Of a stretch of 64,000 nt of DNA, positions 1 to 8,800 are shown in pieces. Each line of letters starts with the position of its first letter. The first letter of the stretch is position 1. The notes below the pieces were generated by a model. That model searched no databases, had not been told where the DNA came from, and saw only the letters and a program-made list of their open reading frames with translations. Made by a program: the position numbers and the translations under genes. The DNA is from Pseudomonas taetrolens. GTDB taxonomy: Bacteria > Pseudomonadota > Gammaproteobacteria > Pseudomonadales > Pseudomonadaceae. The stretch covers positions 1,068,001-1,132,000 of the forward strand of contig NZ_LS483370.1 of NCBI RefSeq assembly GCF_900475285.1, given 5' to 3'.

Positions 1-185
1 ATCAGGAACTGGAGCAAGGGCTGCGCTCGATTGCCGTACCGGTATACGACGCTTCAGGGCAAGTGCTGGCGGCCTTGAATGTCAGCACCCACGCCGGTCG
101 GGTGACACGCACAGAGCTGGAGCAGCGCTTCCTGCCGATCATGCTCAGTTCCAGCCGTGAGTTGAGTGCTCAGCTGTTTACATGA
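1..185 (+). CDS. pcaR: IclR-family regulator of the pca genes, PcaR-like (3' end only)
   Basis: Only the last 60 or so codons are in the window; the gene begins before base 1. The visible frame reads QELEQGLRSIAVPVYD and ends SSSRELSAQLFT before TGA at 183-185. The stretch RSIAVPVYDASGQVLAALNVS is typical of the C-terminal effector domain of IclR-family regulators, and the end resembles PcaR. In P. putida, PcaR activates pca genes in response to beta-ketoadipate. The assignment rests on this fragment plus position: it lies directly upstream of a palindromic operator and the pca operon. The DNA-binding domain is not visible. Another IclR family member (e.g. PobR or CatR-like use) cannot be excluded. 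Confidence 0.8.
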   Translation, partial: QELEQGLRSIAVPVYDASGQVLAALNVSTHAGRVTRTELEQRFLPIMLSSSRELSAQLFT

Positions 186-238
186 TGGCGCAATAGCTCC
201 CCCGCTGCTTCAATCTGACATTAGCCAGCAAGCTAACT

Positions 239-261
239 ATGTGTTCGATAAACGAACACAT
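239..261. promoter_or_regulatory. Palindromic operator, probable PcaR box
   Basis: Two perfect 9-bp arms, ATGTGTTCG (239-247) and CGAACACAT (253-261), flank ATAAA. The core GTTCGATAAACGAAC (243-257) closely resembles the 15-bp PcaR box described for the P. putida pcaIJ promoter (GTTCGATAATCGCAC, from memory). A partial second copy, TCGATTATCGG, follows at 264-274. The site lies between the pcaR 3' end and the first pca gene, so PcaR is the natural candidate. Binding itself is inferred. Confidence 0.7.
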
Positions 262-378
262 AGTCGATTATCGGATTGTTTTGGCCCGTGACGGCGGCTT
301 AACCTGCAGGCATACGGTGTCGCCCCTGGCACACCTTCTTCTACTGCAGTGGCCAACAAGAATCGGGAGCTACCCCAG

Positions 379-1236
379 ATGGCAGATATCATTTCGTTAC
401 ACGACGCCGTGAAACAGTTTGTGAGCGATGGCGACACCGTTGCGCTTGAAGGTTTCACTCATCTGATCCCGACTGCTGCGGGCCATGAAATAATCCGCCA
501 GGGTAAAAAAGACCTGACACTGGTACGGATGACACCTGACCTGGTCTACGATCAGTTGATTGGTGCCGGTTGTGCACGAAAGTTGATTTTCTCCTGGGGA
601 GGCAACCCTGGCGTGGGTTCGCTGCACCGTCTGCGCGATGCCGTTGAAAAGCAATGGCCGCAGCCGTTGGAAATCGAAGAACACAGCCACGCCGACCTGG
701 CCAATGCCTACGTGGCTGGGGCTTCGGGCCTTCCATTCGCGGTGCTGCGAGCCTACGCAGGATCGGATCTGCCCAAAGTTAACCCGCTGATCAAAACCGT
801 GACCTGTCCGTTTACAGGCGAAGTACTGGCCGCCGTCCCTTCGGTACGCCCCGATGTCACTGTCATTCATGCACAAAAAGCCGACCGCAAAGGCAATGTC
901 TTGCTCTGGGGCATCCTCGGCGTGCAGAAAGAGGCAGCACTGGCGGCCAAGCGCTGCATCGTTACGGTTGAAGAAATCGTCGACGATCTGCAAGCCCCGA
1001 TGAACGCGTGCGTCTTGCCGACCTGGGCATTGAGTGCGGTGTGCCATGTGCCGGGCGGGGCGCACCCGTCTTACGCTCACGGTTACACAGAACGCGATAA
1101 CCGTTTCTATCAGGCGTGGGACCCGATTGCCCGCGACCGTGAGACGTTTACTGCCTGGATCAATGAATACATCCTCGGCACTGCCAATTTCAGTGAGTTC
1201 CAGGCCAAGTTGGCCAGCGCTTCGGAGGCAAAATAA
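379..1236 (+). CDS. pcaI: 3-oxoadipate CoA-transferase subunit A (PcaI/CatI type)
   Basis: Subunit A of the enzyme that moves CoA from succinyl-CoA to 3-oxoadipate (beta-ketoadipate), the penultimate step of protocatechuate and catechol breakdown. It is cytoplasmic and partners the next gene. The protein has 285 residues, with the family I fold start MADIISLHDAVKQFV and the glycine-rich SWGGNPGVGS. It is longer than P. putida PcaI (about 231 residues) and matches the CatI/glutaconate-CoA-transferase-like form. ATG 379 is chosen because GGGAG lies at 365-369 with good spacing; an upstream in-frame GTG at 349 lacks one. The TAA overlaps the start of the next gene (ATAATGG), so the subunits are translationally coupled. 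The PcaR-type operator upstream implies induction by beta-ketoadipate. Confidence 0.88.
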   Translation: MADIISLHDAVKQFVSDGDTVALEGFTHLIPTAAGHEIIRQGKKDLTLVRMTPDLVYDQLIGAGCARKLIFSWGGNPGVGSLHRLRDAVEKQWPQPLEIEEHSHADLANAYVAGASGLPFAVLRAYAGSDLPKVNPLIKTVTCPFTGEVLAAVPSVRPDVTVIHAQKADRKGNVLLWGILGVQKEAALAAKRCIVTVEEIVDDLQAPMNACVLPTWALSAVCHVPGGAHPSYAHGYTERDNRFYQAWDPIARDRETFTAWINEYILGTANFSEFQAKLASASEAK

Positions 1237-2015
1237 TGGCTTACTCCACTAATGAAATGATGACCGTAGCTGCCGCTCGCCGTTTGAAAAACGGTTCGGT
1301 GTGTTTTGTCGGTATCGGCCTGCCTTCCAAAGCTGCCAACCTGGCGCGACTGACGTCGTCGCCTGATGTGGTACTGATTTACGAGTCCGGCCCGATTGGT
1401 GCCAAGCCCGACGTGCTGCCGCTGTCGATCGGCGATGGTGAACTGGCCGAAACCGCCGATACCGTCGTTTCTACCAGCGAAATTTTCCGTTACTGGCTGC
1501 AAGGTGGCCGGGTGGATGTGGGGTTCCTGGGCGCTGCTCAAGTTGACCGCTTCGGCAATATCAACACCACGGTCGTGGGCGATTACCACCAGCCTAAAGT
1601 CCGTTTGCCGGGTGCCGGTGGCGCACCTGAGATCGCCGGTTCGGCGAAAAGTGTGCTGATCATTCTCAAGCAGTCCGCCCGTTCGTTCGTCGACAAGCTG
1701 GACTTCATCACTTCGGTCGGTCACGGCGAAGGCGGCGATTCCCGCAAACGCCTCGGGCTGCCGGGGGCTGGCCCGGTTGGGATCATCACCGACCTGTGCA
1801 TCATGGAGCCTGAAGCGCAAACCAATGAGTTTGTGGTCACGGCCTTGCACCCGGGTGTAACCCGTGAGCAAGTCACTGCAGCTACCGGTTGGGCCATCCG
1901 TTTTGCCGACAACGTGGAACTGACTGCCGAGCCGACTGAGGTTGAACTCAGCGCCTTGCGCGATCTGGAGACGCGCACCGCGCTGGCCCACGGTCAAGCG
2001 CCAGGAGAAGCATGA
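1236..2015 (+). CDS. pcaJ: 3-oxoadipate CoA-transferase subunit B (PcaJ/CatJ type)
   Basis: Subunit B, 259 residues, partner of the preceding subunit. The catalytic glutamate that forms the glutamyl-CoA thioester in this family should be E50 in LIYESGPIG. Other landmarks are [12 protein letters not shown] near the N terminus and [14 protein letters not shown] in the middle, both typical of CoA-transferase family I beta subunits. Its ATG uses the last base of the upstream stop. Its own stop (2013-2015) overlaps the pcaF start by one base. The size fits the CatJ-like lineage, not the 213-residue PcaJ of P. putida. Function follows from position between pcaI and pcaF. Confidence 0.88.
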   Translation: MAYSTNEMMTVAAARRLKNGSVCFVGIGLPSKAANLARLTSSPDVVLIYESGPIGAKPDVLPLSIGDGELAETADTVVSTSEIFRYWLQGGRVDVGFLGAAQVDRFGNINTTVVGDYHQPKVRLPGAGGAPEIAGSAKSVLIILKQSARSFVDKLDFITSVGHGEGGDSRKRLGLPGAGPVGIITDLCIMEPEAQTNEFVVTALHPGVTREQVTAATGWAIRFADNVELTAEPTEVELSALRDLETRTALAHGQAPGEA

Positions 2016-3217
2016 TGCGCGAAGTATTTATCTGTGACGCAATCCGTACGCCGATTGGCCGTTTTGGCGGTGGCCTGGCTGCCGTGCGCGCTGATGATCT
2101 GGCTGCAACGCCGATCAAGGCACTGATGGAGCGCAACCCGGGCGTGAAGTGGGACGAAGTTGATGAGGTGTTTTTCGGCTGCGCCAACCAGGCGGGCGAA
2201 GACAACCGTAACGTCGCACGGATGGCGGCATTGCTGGCCGGGTTGCCGGAGACCATTCCGGGCGTAACCTTGAACCGTTTGTGTGCCTCGGGCATGGACG
2301 CAATCGGTACGGCATTCCGGGCGATTGCCAGCGGCGAAATGGAGCTGGCCATTGCCGGGGGCGTCGAGTCGATGTCGCGCGCGCCGTTTGTCATGGGCAA
2401 GGCTGACGCGGCGTATTCGCGCAACATGAAGCTTGAAGACACCACCATTGGCTGGCGTTTTATCAACCCGCTGATGAGCGCTCAATACGGCGTCGATCCA
2501 ATGCCGCAAACCGCGGATAACGTGGCCGACGATTACCGGATCTCACGCGCAGACCAGGATGCTTTCGCCTTGCGCAGCCAGCAACGTACCGCGGCGGCTC
2601 AGGCGGCAGGCTACTTTGCAGAAGAGATTGTGGCGGTACGTATCGCCCATAAAAAAGGCGAAACCGTGGTCGAGCGCGATGAGCATCCGCGTGCGGACAC
2701 CAGCCTTGAGACCTTGAGCAAACTCAAGCCGGTCAACGGTCCTGATAAAACCGTCACCGCGGGCAATGCCTCGGGTGTTAACGACGGCGCTGCGGCGCTG
2801 ATCCTGGCGTCGGCCGATGCGGTAAAACGGCACGGCCTGACAGCGCGTGCACGGGTACTGGGCATGGCCAGCGCCGGTGTAGCACCCCGGGTTATGGGGA
2901 TCGGCCCGGTGCCTGCCGTACGCAAGCTGGTGGAACGCCTGGGGTTGGCGGTCAGCGATTTTGACGTGATTGAGCTTAACGAAGCGTTCGCCAGCCAGGG
3001 CTTGGCGGTGTTGCGCGAGTTGGGGCTGGCGGATGACGCACCCCAGGTCAATCCGAATGGCGGAGCGATTGCGCTGGGTCATCCATTGGGCATGAGCGGT
3101 GCTCGCATCGTCATGACGGCGCTGCATCAACTGGAAAAAACCGGGGGCAAGAAAGGCCTGGCGACGATGTGTGTGGGCGTCGGCCAAGGTTTGGCGCTGG
3201 CCATAGAACGGGTCTGA
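2015..3217 (+). CDS. pcaF: 3-oxoadipyl-CoA thiolase (beta-ketoadipyl-CoA thiolase)
   Basis: This cytoplasmic thiolase splits beta-ketoadipyl-CoA with CoA into succinyl-CoA and acetyl-CoA, the last pathway step. It has 400 residues, the usual PcaF length. The acyl-accepting cysteine is in [13 protein letters not shown] (about residue 90), followed by NEAFASQ, the catalytic His in GHPLGMSG, and the second Cys in CVGVGQG near the C terminus. An ATG at 2012 is also possible, but AGGAGA (2003-2008) is better spaced from 2015, and the known family begins MR-[ED][12 protein letters not shown]. It overlaps the pcaJ stop by one base, so it belongs to the same operon. Confidence 0.95.
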   Translation: MREVFICDAIRTPIGRFGGGLAAVRADDLAATPIKALMERNPGVKWDEVDEVFFGCANQAGEDNRNVARMAALLAGLPETIPGVTLNRLCASGMDAIGTAFRAIASGEMELAIAGGVESMSRAPFVMGKADAAYSRNMKLEDTTIGWRFINPLMSAQYGVDPMPQTADNVADDYRISRADQDAFALRSQQRTAAAQAAGYFAEEIVAVRIAHKKGETVVERDEHPRADTSLETLSKLKPVNGPDKTVTAGNASGVNDGAAALILASADAVKRHGLTARARVLGMASAGVAPRVMGIGPVPAVRKLVERLGLAVSDFDVIELNEAFASQGLAVLRELGLADDAPQVNPNGGAIALGHPLGMSGARIVMTALHQLEKTGGKKGLATMCVGVGQGLALAIERV

Positions 3218-3245
3218 GGCGAGCCGCAAGCATTGGAACCAACAC

Positions 3246-3281
3246 TTGTCTGAGCGCCAGAGGTCTCTGTCGCTCAGACAA
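3246..3281 (+). other. Strong hairpin between pcaF and pcaT
   Basis: TTGTCTGAGCG (3246-3256) pairs perfectly with CGCTCAGACAA (3271-3281). Inside, CAGAG (3258-3262) pairs with CTCTG (3265-3269), leaving one mismatch and a 2-nt loop. No T-run follows, so it is not a classical intrinsic terminator. It may stabilise or process the message, or reduce read-through into pcaT. Confidence 0.7.
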
Positions 3282-3336
3282 ATTGTGGTTGCGGTCCTGA
3301 GTGTTGCAAGATATTTCTACGTGCAACTAACCCTGG

Positions 3337-4644
3337 ATGAGTCTTTACAACATGACAACAGATACTCACTACACAGGAGAGGAACGCAGGAAAAGGATCT
3401 TTGCGATTGTGGGCGCCTCCTCGGGCAACCTGGTCGAATGGTTCGATTTCTATGTGTACGCCTTTTGTGCAATCTACTTCGCCCCCGCTTTTTTCCCCTC
3501 AGATGACCCCACCGTTCAGCTGTTGAACACGGCCGGGGTGTTTGCGGCTGGCTTCTTGATGCGTCCGATTGGTGGCTGGCTGTTTGGCCGAGTGGCTGAC
3601 AAGCACGGACGCAAGAACTCAATGATGATCTCGGTGCTCATGATGTGTGCCGGGTCATTGGTCATTGCCTTTTTGCCGACTTACGACGCCATTGGCGCCT
3701 GGGCACCCGCTTTGCTATTGATGGCGCGGCTGTTCCAGGGATTGTCGGTGGGGGGTGAATACGGCACCACCGCGACCTACATGAGTGAGGTGGCGCTTAA
3801 GGGCCAGCGTGGTTTCTTTGCGTCGTTTCAGTACGTGACCTTGATCGGCGGTCAATTGCTGGCGGTGCTGGTCGTGGTCATTCTTCAACAGTTTTTGTCC
3901 GAAGACGAGCTACGGGCTTGGGGCTGGCGCATCCCGTTTGTCATCGGGGCTCTTGCGGCACTGATTTCGCTGCTGCTGCGTCGCAGCCTGAAAGAAACAA
4001 CCAGCGCCGAAACCCGACAGGACAAGGATGCAGGCAGCGTGGCTGCTCTGTTCCGCGACCACAAGGCTGCGTTTATTACCGTGCTGGGTTACACAGCAGG
4101 CGGCTCGCTGATTTTCTACACGTTCACCACCTACATGCAGAAGTACTTGGTGAACACGGCTGGCATGCATGCCAAGACCGCCAGTTACATCATGACCGGT
4201 GCGCTCTTCCTTTATATGTGCATGCAGCCGATATTCGGCATGCTGGCAGACAAGATTGGTCGCCGTAACTCGATGCTCTGGTTTGGCGCCTTGGGCACGC
4301 TGTGCACAGTGCCGATCTTGCTGAGTTTGAAAACCATCACCAGCCCGTTTTTGGCGTTTGTGCTGATCACGCTGGCGCTGGCAATTGTCAGCTTTTACAC
4401 CTCGATCAGTGGGCTGGTTAAGGCCGAAATGTTTCCGCCACAGGTGCGGGCTTTGGGGGTTGGCCTGGCCTACGCTGTCGCGAACGCTATCTTTGGTGGT
4501 TCGGCGGAATACGTTGCCTTGGGTCTCAAGTCGATGGGCATGGAAAACACTTTCTATTGGTACGTGACGGTGATGATGGCGATTGCTTTTCTGTTCAGCT
4601 TCCGCTTGCCCAAACAGCCCAAATACCTGCACCACGATCTCTGA
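3337..4644 (+). CDS. pcaT: Dicarboxylate/beta-ketoadipate transporter PcaT (MFS, metabolite:H+ symporter family)
   Basis: An inner-membrane symporter of the MHS branch of the major facilitator superfamily, expected to import beta-ketoadipate, adipate or related dicarboxylates. It has 435 residues and about twelve membrane segments. Signatures are [14 protein letters not shown] in TM1, [13 protein letters not shown] in the 2-3 loop, [19 protein letters not shown] in TM4-5, and a second DKIGRRNS loop in the C-terminal half. The sequence agrees with P. putida PcaT almost throughout and ends in the same LHHDL. The start is uncertain: ATG 3337 and ATG 3352 are both in frame, and neither has a clear ribosome site. 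Placement between pcaF and pcaB is usual for the genus. Confidence 0.9.
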   Translation: MSLYNMTTDTHYTGEERRKRIFAIVGASSGNLVEWFDFYVYAFCAIYFAPAFFPSDDPTVQLLNTAGVFAAGFLMRPIGGWLFGRVADKHGRKNSMMISVLMMCAGSLVIAFLPTYDAIGAWAPALLLMARLFQGLSVGGEYGTTATYMSEVALKGQRGFFASFQYVTLIGGQLLAVLVVVILQQFLSEDELRAWGWRIPFVIGALAALISLLLRRSLKETTSAETRQDKDAGSVAALFRDHKAAFITVLGYTAGGSLIFYTFTTYMQKYLVNTAGMHAKTASYIMTGALFLYMCMQPIFGMLADKIGRRNSMLWFGALGTLCTVPILLSLKTITSPFLAFVLITLALAIVSFYTSISGLVKAEMFPPQVRALGVGLAYAVANAIFGGSAEYVALGLKSMGMENTFYWYVTVMMAIAFLFSFRLPKQPKYLHHDL

Positions 4645-4691
4645 TGTGCTTGCGCGTGCCGAGTGTGGCGCGCGCCTCGAAAGGATGAGTT

Positions 4692-6056
4692 ATGCGTGAT
4701 CGAACGAGCAATCAACTGTTTGAGGCTTATTTCACGGCCAAGGCCATGGGCGAGGTGTTTTGTGACCATGGCCGTGTACAGGCCATGCTCGACTTTGAAG
4801 CGGCTCTGGCCCGGGCGCAAGCCAGGGTCGGACTGATTCCTCAGTCAGCGGTTGATTCGATCCGCGCGGCGTGCAAGGCCGAACTCTACGACTTCGATGC
4901 CTTGGGGCAGGCCATTGCCGTCGCCGGTAATTCGGCCATTCCGCTGGTCAAGGCCTTGGGTAAGCAGATTGCCGCTGTGGCCCCTGAAGCCGAACGCTAT
5001 GTGCACTTGGGGGCGACCAGCCAGGATGTAATGGACAGCGGTCTGGTACTGCAATTGCGTGCCGCTCTGGTATTGATCGAGGATGATCTGGCGCGTCTCG
5101 GTGAGGTCCTCGCTCGGCAAGCCCGGCGTTATGCCGCGACCCCGCTGGCAGGCCGCACCTGGCTGCAACAGGCCACTCCTGTCACGTTGGGCATGAAACT
5201 CGCCAGTTGGCTGGGAGCCGTTACCCGTAACCGCCAACGATTGCTGGAATTGAAACCGCGCCTGCTGTGCCTGCAGTTTGGTGGTGCGTCAGGCACCTTG
5301 GCGGCCTTGGGTAATCAGGCCCTGCCTGTAACCCGGGCGCTGGCGGATGAGCTTGGTTTACAGATGCCTGATCAGCCCTGGCACACCCAGCGTGATCGAC
5401 TGGTGGAGTTTGGCGCGGTGTTGGGCCTGATTGCCGGGAACCTGGGCAAGGTAGGGCGTGATATCAGCCTGCTGATGCAGACCGAAGCCGCCGAAGTGTT
5501 TGAGCCGGCGGCGCCGGGCAAGGGCGGCTCATCGACCATGCCGCACAAGCGTAACCCTGTGGGGTCGGCGGTCTTGATCAGTGCCGCGACACGGGTGCCA
5601 GGCTTGTTGAGCGTCCTGTTCAGCGCCATGCCTCAGGAGCACGAGCGCAGCCTGGGCTTATGGCATGCCGAATGGGAAACCTTGCCCGAAATCTGCTGCC
5701 TGGTATCCGGGGCCCTGGCTCAGGCACTGAATATTGCTGAAGGGCTGGAGGTGGATGTCGAGCGCATGGCACGCAACCTCGACCTGACCCATGGCCTGGT
5801 GCTGGCAGAAGCGGTCAGCATCGTGCTGGCCCAGCGCGTGGGCCGAGAGACGGCACACCATCTGCTGGAACAGTGCTGCAAGCGTGCGGTGTCCGAGCAA
5901 CGCCATTTGCGGGCGGTGCTGGGCGATGAACCTGGCGTGACCGCACACCTGAGTGCGGCCGAACTGGATTGCTTGCTCGATCCGGCCCATTACCTCGGCC
6001 AGGCGACGACTTGGGTCGAGCGTGCAGTGGCTGAACATTTTTCGTTGGCGCATTGA
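4692..6056 (+). CDS. pcaB: 3-carboxy-cis,cis-muconate cycloisomerase
   Basis: Cyclises 3-carboxy-cis,cis-muconate to gamma-carboxymuconolactone in the protocatechuate branch. It has 454 residues and belongs to the fumarase/aspartase superfamily, seen in the signature GGSSTMPHKRNPVGS (about residues 278-292), whose mobile loop holds the catalytic Ser, and in HLGATSQDVMDSG near residue 105. The start ATG 4692 is preceded by AAAGGATG. It is followed by pcaD and pcaC at short intervals with good ribosome sites, so the three form the carboxymuconate segment of the operon. The usual first enzyme, PcaGH dioxygenase, is not in this window. Confidence 0.94.
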   Translation: MRDRTSNQLFEAYFTAKAMGEVFCDHGRVQAMLDFEAALARAQARVGLIPQSAVDSIRAACKAELYDFDALGQAIAVAGNSAIPLVKALGKQIAAVAPEAERYVHLGATSQDVMDSGLVLQLRAALVLIEDDLARLGEVLARQARRYAATPLAGRTWLQQATPVTLGMKLASWLGAVTRNRQRLLELKPRLLCLQFGGASGTLAALGNQALPVTRALADELGLQMPDQPWHTQRDRLVEFGAVLGLIAGNLGKVGRDISLLMQTEAAEVFEPAAPGKGGSSTMPHKRNPVGSAVLISAATRVPGLLSVLFSAMPQEHERSLGLWHAEWETLPEICCLVSGALAQALNIAEGLEVDVERMARNLDLTHGLVLAEAVSIVLAQRVGRETAHHLLEQCCKRAVSEQRHLRAVLGDEPGVTAHLSAAELDCLLDPAHYLGQATTWVERAVAEHFSLAH

Positions 6057-6081
6057 ATTGGCGCTGCTAAAGGAGAAGCTG

Positions 6082-6882
6082 GTGAAACGTGTACAACTCG
6101 CTGATGGTGAACTCAACTACCAGATCGATGGCCCGCAAGGTGCCCCGGTGCTGGTGTTGTCCAACTCGCTGGGTACTGATCTGGGAATGTGGGACACGCA
6201 GGTGGCTGCGTTCGCCAAGCACTTCCAGGTGTTGCGTTACGACACCCGGGGGCATGGCCAGTCGCTGGTGACTGAGGGCCCGTACAGCATCGAGCAGTTG
6301 GGGCGTGATGTGCTGGCGCTGCTGGACGCCCTGCAGATTGAACGTGCGCATTTTTGCGGGCTGTCGATGGGCGGTTTGATCGGTCAATGGCTGGGGATCA
6401 ATGCCGGTGAGCGGTTGAAAAAATTGGTGGTGTGCAACACGGCCGCCAAGATTGGCGAGCCTTCGGTGTGGAACCCGCGTATTGAAACCGTGCTGCGTGA
6501 TGGGGCGGCCGCGATGGTCGCATTGCGCGATGCATCGATTGCCCGCTGGTTTACACCGGACTATGCCCAGGCACATCCAGAGCAGGCCAAGCGCATTACC
6601 GACATGCTTGCGGCCACTTCGCCTCAAGGGTATGCCGCCAACTGTGCGGCGGTGCGTGATGCGGATTTTCGCGATCAACTGGGGTGGATCAAAGTGCCCA
6701 TGTTGGTGATTGCCGGGACGCAGGACGCTGTCACACCTCCGTCGGGTGGCCATTTTATTCAGGAGCGTGTGTCGGGTGCGCAATACGCTGAATTCTATGC
6801 TGCCCACCTGTCCAACGTTCAGGCCGGTGAAGCGTTCAGCCAATGCGTGCTGGCGTTCTTGTTGGCGGACAAAGCGGTTTAA
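6082..6882 (+). CDS. pcaD: 3-oxoadipate enol-lactone hydrolase
   Basis: An alpha/beta hydrolase that opens beta-ketoadipate enol-lactone to beta-ketoadipate. It has 266 residues. The nucleophile elbow is CGLSMGGLIGQW, the oxyanion side begins LVLSNSLGTDLGMWD, and the acid and histidine lie in GTQDAVTPPSGG and the C-terminal AAHLSNVQAG. I use GTG 6082 because AGGAGAAG (6071-6078) precedes it and because family members start with a similar V-Q-L-A-D-G segment. A longer in-frame extension reaches back into pcaB but is not credible. pcaC starts 10 bases after its stop. Confidence 0.93.
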   Translation: MKRVQLADGELNYQIDGPQGAPVLVLSNSLGTDLGMWDTQVAAFAKHFQVLRYDTRGHGQSLVTEGPYSIEQLGRDVLALLDALQIERAHFCGLSMGGLIGQWLGINAGERLKKLVVCNTAAKIGEPSVWNPRIETVLRDGAAAMVALRDASIARWFTPDYAQAHPEQAKRITDMLAATSPQGYAANCAAVRDADFRDQLGWIKVPMLVIAGTQDAVTPPSGGHFIQERVSGAQYAEFYAAHLSNVQAGEAFSQCVLAFLLADKAV

Positions 6883-6892
6883 GGAGCAATTT

Positions 6893-7285
6893 GTGGACGA
6901 AAAGCAACGTTACGACGAAGGGCTAAATGTACGTCGTGCAGTGCTCGGTGATGCTCACGTCGATCGCAGCCTGAATGCCCTGACTGAGTTCAACAGCGAG
7001 TTCCAGGAAATGATCACCCGCCATGCCTGGGGCGACATCTGGACACGTCCGGGCCTGCCGCGGCATACCCGCAGCTTGATCACGATCGCAATGCTGATCG
7101 GGATGAACCGTAATGAAGAGCTCAAGCTGCATTTGCGTGCGGCGGCGAGCAACGGTGTCACCCGCGCAGAGATCAAGGAAGTGCTGATGCAAAGCGCGAT
7201 CTACTGCGGCATTCCGGCAGCCAATGCGACGTTCCACCTGGCAGAGTCGGTGTGGGATGAGCTGGGCGTTGAATCGCGGGTTTGA
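6893..7285 (+). CDS. pcaC: 4-carboxymuconolactone decarboxylase
   Basis: Decarboxylates gamma-carboxymuconolactone to beta-ketoadipate enol-lactone, the substrate of PcaD. It has 130 residues, as usual for stand-alone PcaC, of the AhpD-like all-helical fold. Typical segments are EFQEMITRHAWGDIWTRPGL, HTRSLITIAMLI and KEVLMQSAIYCGIPAAN. GTG 6893 follows AAGGAG (6881-6886), which itself overlaps the pcaD stop region, so pcaD and pcaC are coupled. It is the last gene of the operon; a strong hairpin terminator follows 16 bases after the stop. Confidence 0.94.
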   Translation: MDEKQRYDEGLNVRRAVLGDAHVDRSLNALTEFNSEFQEMITRHAWGDIWTRPGLPRHTRSLITIAMLIGMNRNEELKLHLRAAASNGVTRAEIKEVLMQSAIYCGIPAANATFHLAESVWDELGVESRV

Positions 7286-7300
7286 CCTTTACTCGTCCAG

Positions 7301-7336
7301 AAACAATAAACCCGCCTATTGGCGGGTTTATTGTTT
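7301..7336. terminator. Bidirectional intrinsic terminator, pca operon and efflux operon
   Basis: A perfect 16-bp stem, AAACAATAAACCCGCC (7301-7316) with GGCGGGTTTATTGTTT (7321-7336), closes a TATT loop. T-rich sequence on each side of the GC core lets it act on both the pca operon (plus) and the outer-membrane channel gene (minus) that converge here. Confidence 0.9.
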
Positions 7337-7348
7337 ATTCAGTATCGA

Positions 7349-8800
7349 TCAAGCCTTGGGCGGCTTGTCCGAAACAGGGCGGTTTTGCCCGGTTTGTTCG
7401 AACCAGCCACCACCTAGCGCTTTGTACAGATTGACCTCGCTGGTCAACTGCGACAAACGGTCGGTGATCAGCGATTGCTGTGCACTGAACAGCGAGCGCT
7501 GAGCGTCGAGGAAGGTCAGGTTGCTGTCGATACCAATCCGATAGCGACGTTCGGCCAAGCGGTAGTAGTTCTGGTTGGCTGCGACGAAATCGGTTTGTGC
7601 CTGCAATTGTTGGTTGTAAGTCTGGCGTGCTGCCAGGCCGTCGGAGACTTCCTGGAATGCCGTCTGGATCGCCTTCTCGTATTGAGAAACGGTGATTTCC
7701 TTCTGGATTTTCGAATAGTCGAGGCTGGCGCGCAAAGCCCCTGCGTTGAAGATCGGCAGGTTGATTTGCGGCGAAAACAGCCACGTACCCGAGCCGCCCT
7801 TGAACAGCCCTGACAGGTCAGGGCTCAAGGTCCCGGCATTGGCTGTGAGGCTGATGCTCGGGAAGAATGCGGCCCGCGCCGCGCCGATGTTGGCGTTAGC
7901 GGCCAACAACTTGTGCTCGGCTTCGAGGATGTCCGGACGACGTTGCAGCAAGTCGGATGGCAAGCCAGCCGGCACTTCGGTCAACAGATCTGCCGCCAAC
8001 GGTTTGCTAGCCGGCAGGTTGTCCGGAAGGGTCGTGCCCAGCAACAGGGCCAGGCTGTTCTGGTCCTGAGCGACCTGGCGCGTGTATTTCGCCAGCTGTA
8101 CTTTGGCGTTTTCAACCGAGGTGCGTGCCTGGCTCAGATCAAGGGCCGAGGCCACTCCGACTTCATTGCTGCGCAAGGTGAGCTTATAGCTCTCGTCGTA
8201 GTTTTTCAGCGTGTCTTGAGTGAGCTTGAGCAGTTCTTTGTCGGCCTGCCAGGTCAAGTAGGCATTCGCGACGCTGGCGACCAGACTGATCTGAGTCGAG
8301 CGGCGGGCTTCTTCAGTAGCGAAGTAGTTCTGCAAGGCCTGATCGCTCAGGCTGCGCACCCGGCCGAACAAGTCGAGTTCATACGCACTGACCCCAAGCG
8401 TCGCCGAGTAGGTGCTGCTGATACCCGACTCTCCGGTTTGCGACATGTTTGCCGGTGTACGTTGACGGCTACCGCTGCCATTGGCCGAAACCGCCGGGAA
8501 CAGGTCTGCACGCTGGATACGGTATTGCGCGGCATAGGCGTCGATGTTCAACGCAGCGACCCGGAGGTCGCGGTTGTTGACCAGAGCCGTCTGAATCAGT
8601 TGTTGCAGGGCCGGGTCATGGAAAAACTGACGCCAGCCTTGTTCCGCGGCGGCCTGATTGGCCGCTTCGGTTGGCGAATATGCCGGGCCTTCGGGGTACT
8701 GAGCCGCTACCGGCGCTTCTGGGCGCTGGTAATCCGGGATCAGCGAGCAGCCGCCCAGGGTAAACGCGGCGACAGCGAGGGCTAGAAGGGACTTGCTCAT
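7349..8800 (-). CDS. ttgC: Outer-membrane efflux channel lipoprotein (OprM/TtgC/EmhC type)
   Basis: The trimeric outer-membrane exit duct of an RND multidrug pump. It has 483 residues. It starts with a lipoprotein signal, [18 protein letters not shown], with the lipobox at LGGC. The body carries two outer-membrane efflux (TolC-like) repeats, with [17 protein letters not shown] and the [16 protein letters not shown] segment typical of the OprM/NodT group. Its ATG overlaps the stop of the pump gene by 4 bases, so it is the third gene of the operon. Sequence and order match P. putida TtgC and P. fluorescens EmhC; OprM is the P. aeruginosa counterpart. Confidence 0.92.
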   Translation of the reverse strand: MSKSLLALAVAAFTLGGCSLIPDYQRPEAPVAAQYPEGPAYSPTEAANQAAAEQGWRQFFHDPALQQLIQTALVNNRDLRVAALNIDAYAAQYRIQRADLFPAVSANGSGSRQRTPANMSQTGESGISSTYSATLGVSAYELDLFGRVRSLSDQALQNYFATEEARRSTQISLVASVANAYLTWQADKELLKLTQDTLKNYDESYKLTLRSNEVGVASALDLSQARTSVENAKVQLAKYTRQVAQDQNSLALLLGTTLPDNLPASKPLAADLLTEVPAGLPSDLLQRRPDILEAEHKLLAANANIGAARAAFFPSISLTANAGTLSPDLSGLFKGGSGTWLFSPQINLPIFNAGALRASLDYSKIQKEITVSQYEKAIQTAFQEVSDGLAARQTYNQQLQAQTDFVAANQNYYRLAERRYRIGIDSNLTFLDAQRSLFSAQQSLITDRLSQLTSEVNLYKALGGGWFEQTGQNRPVSDKPPKA

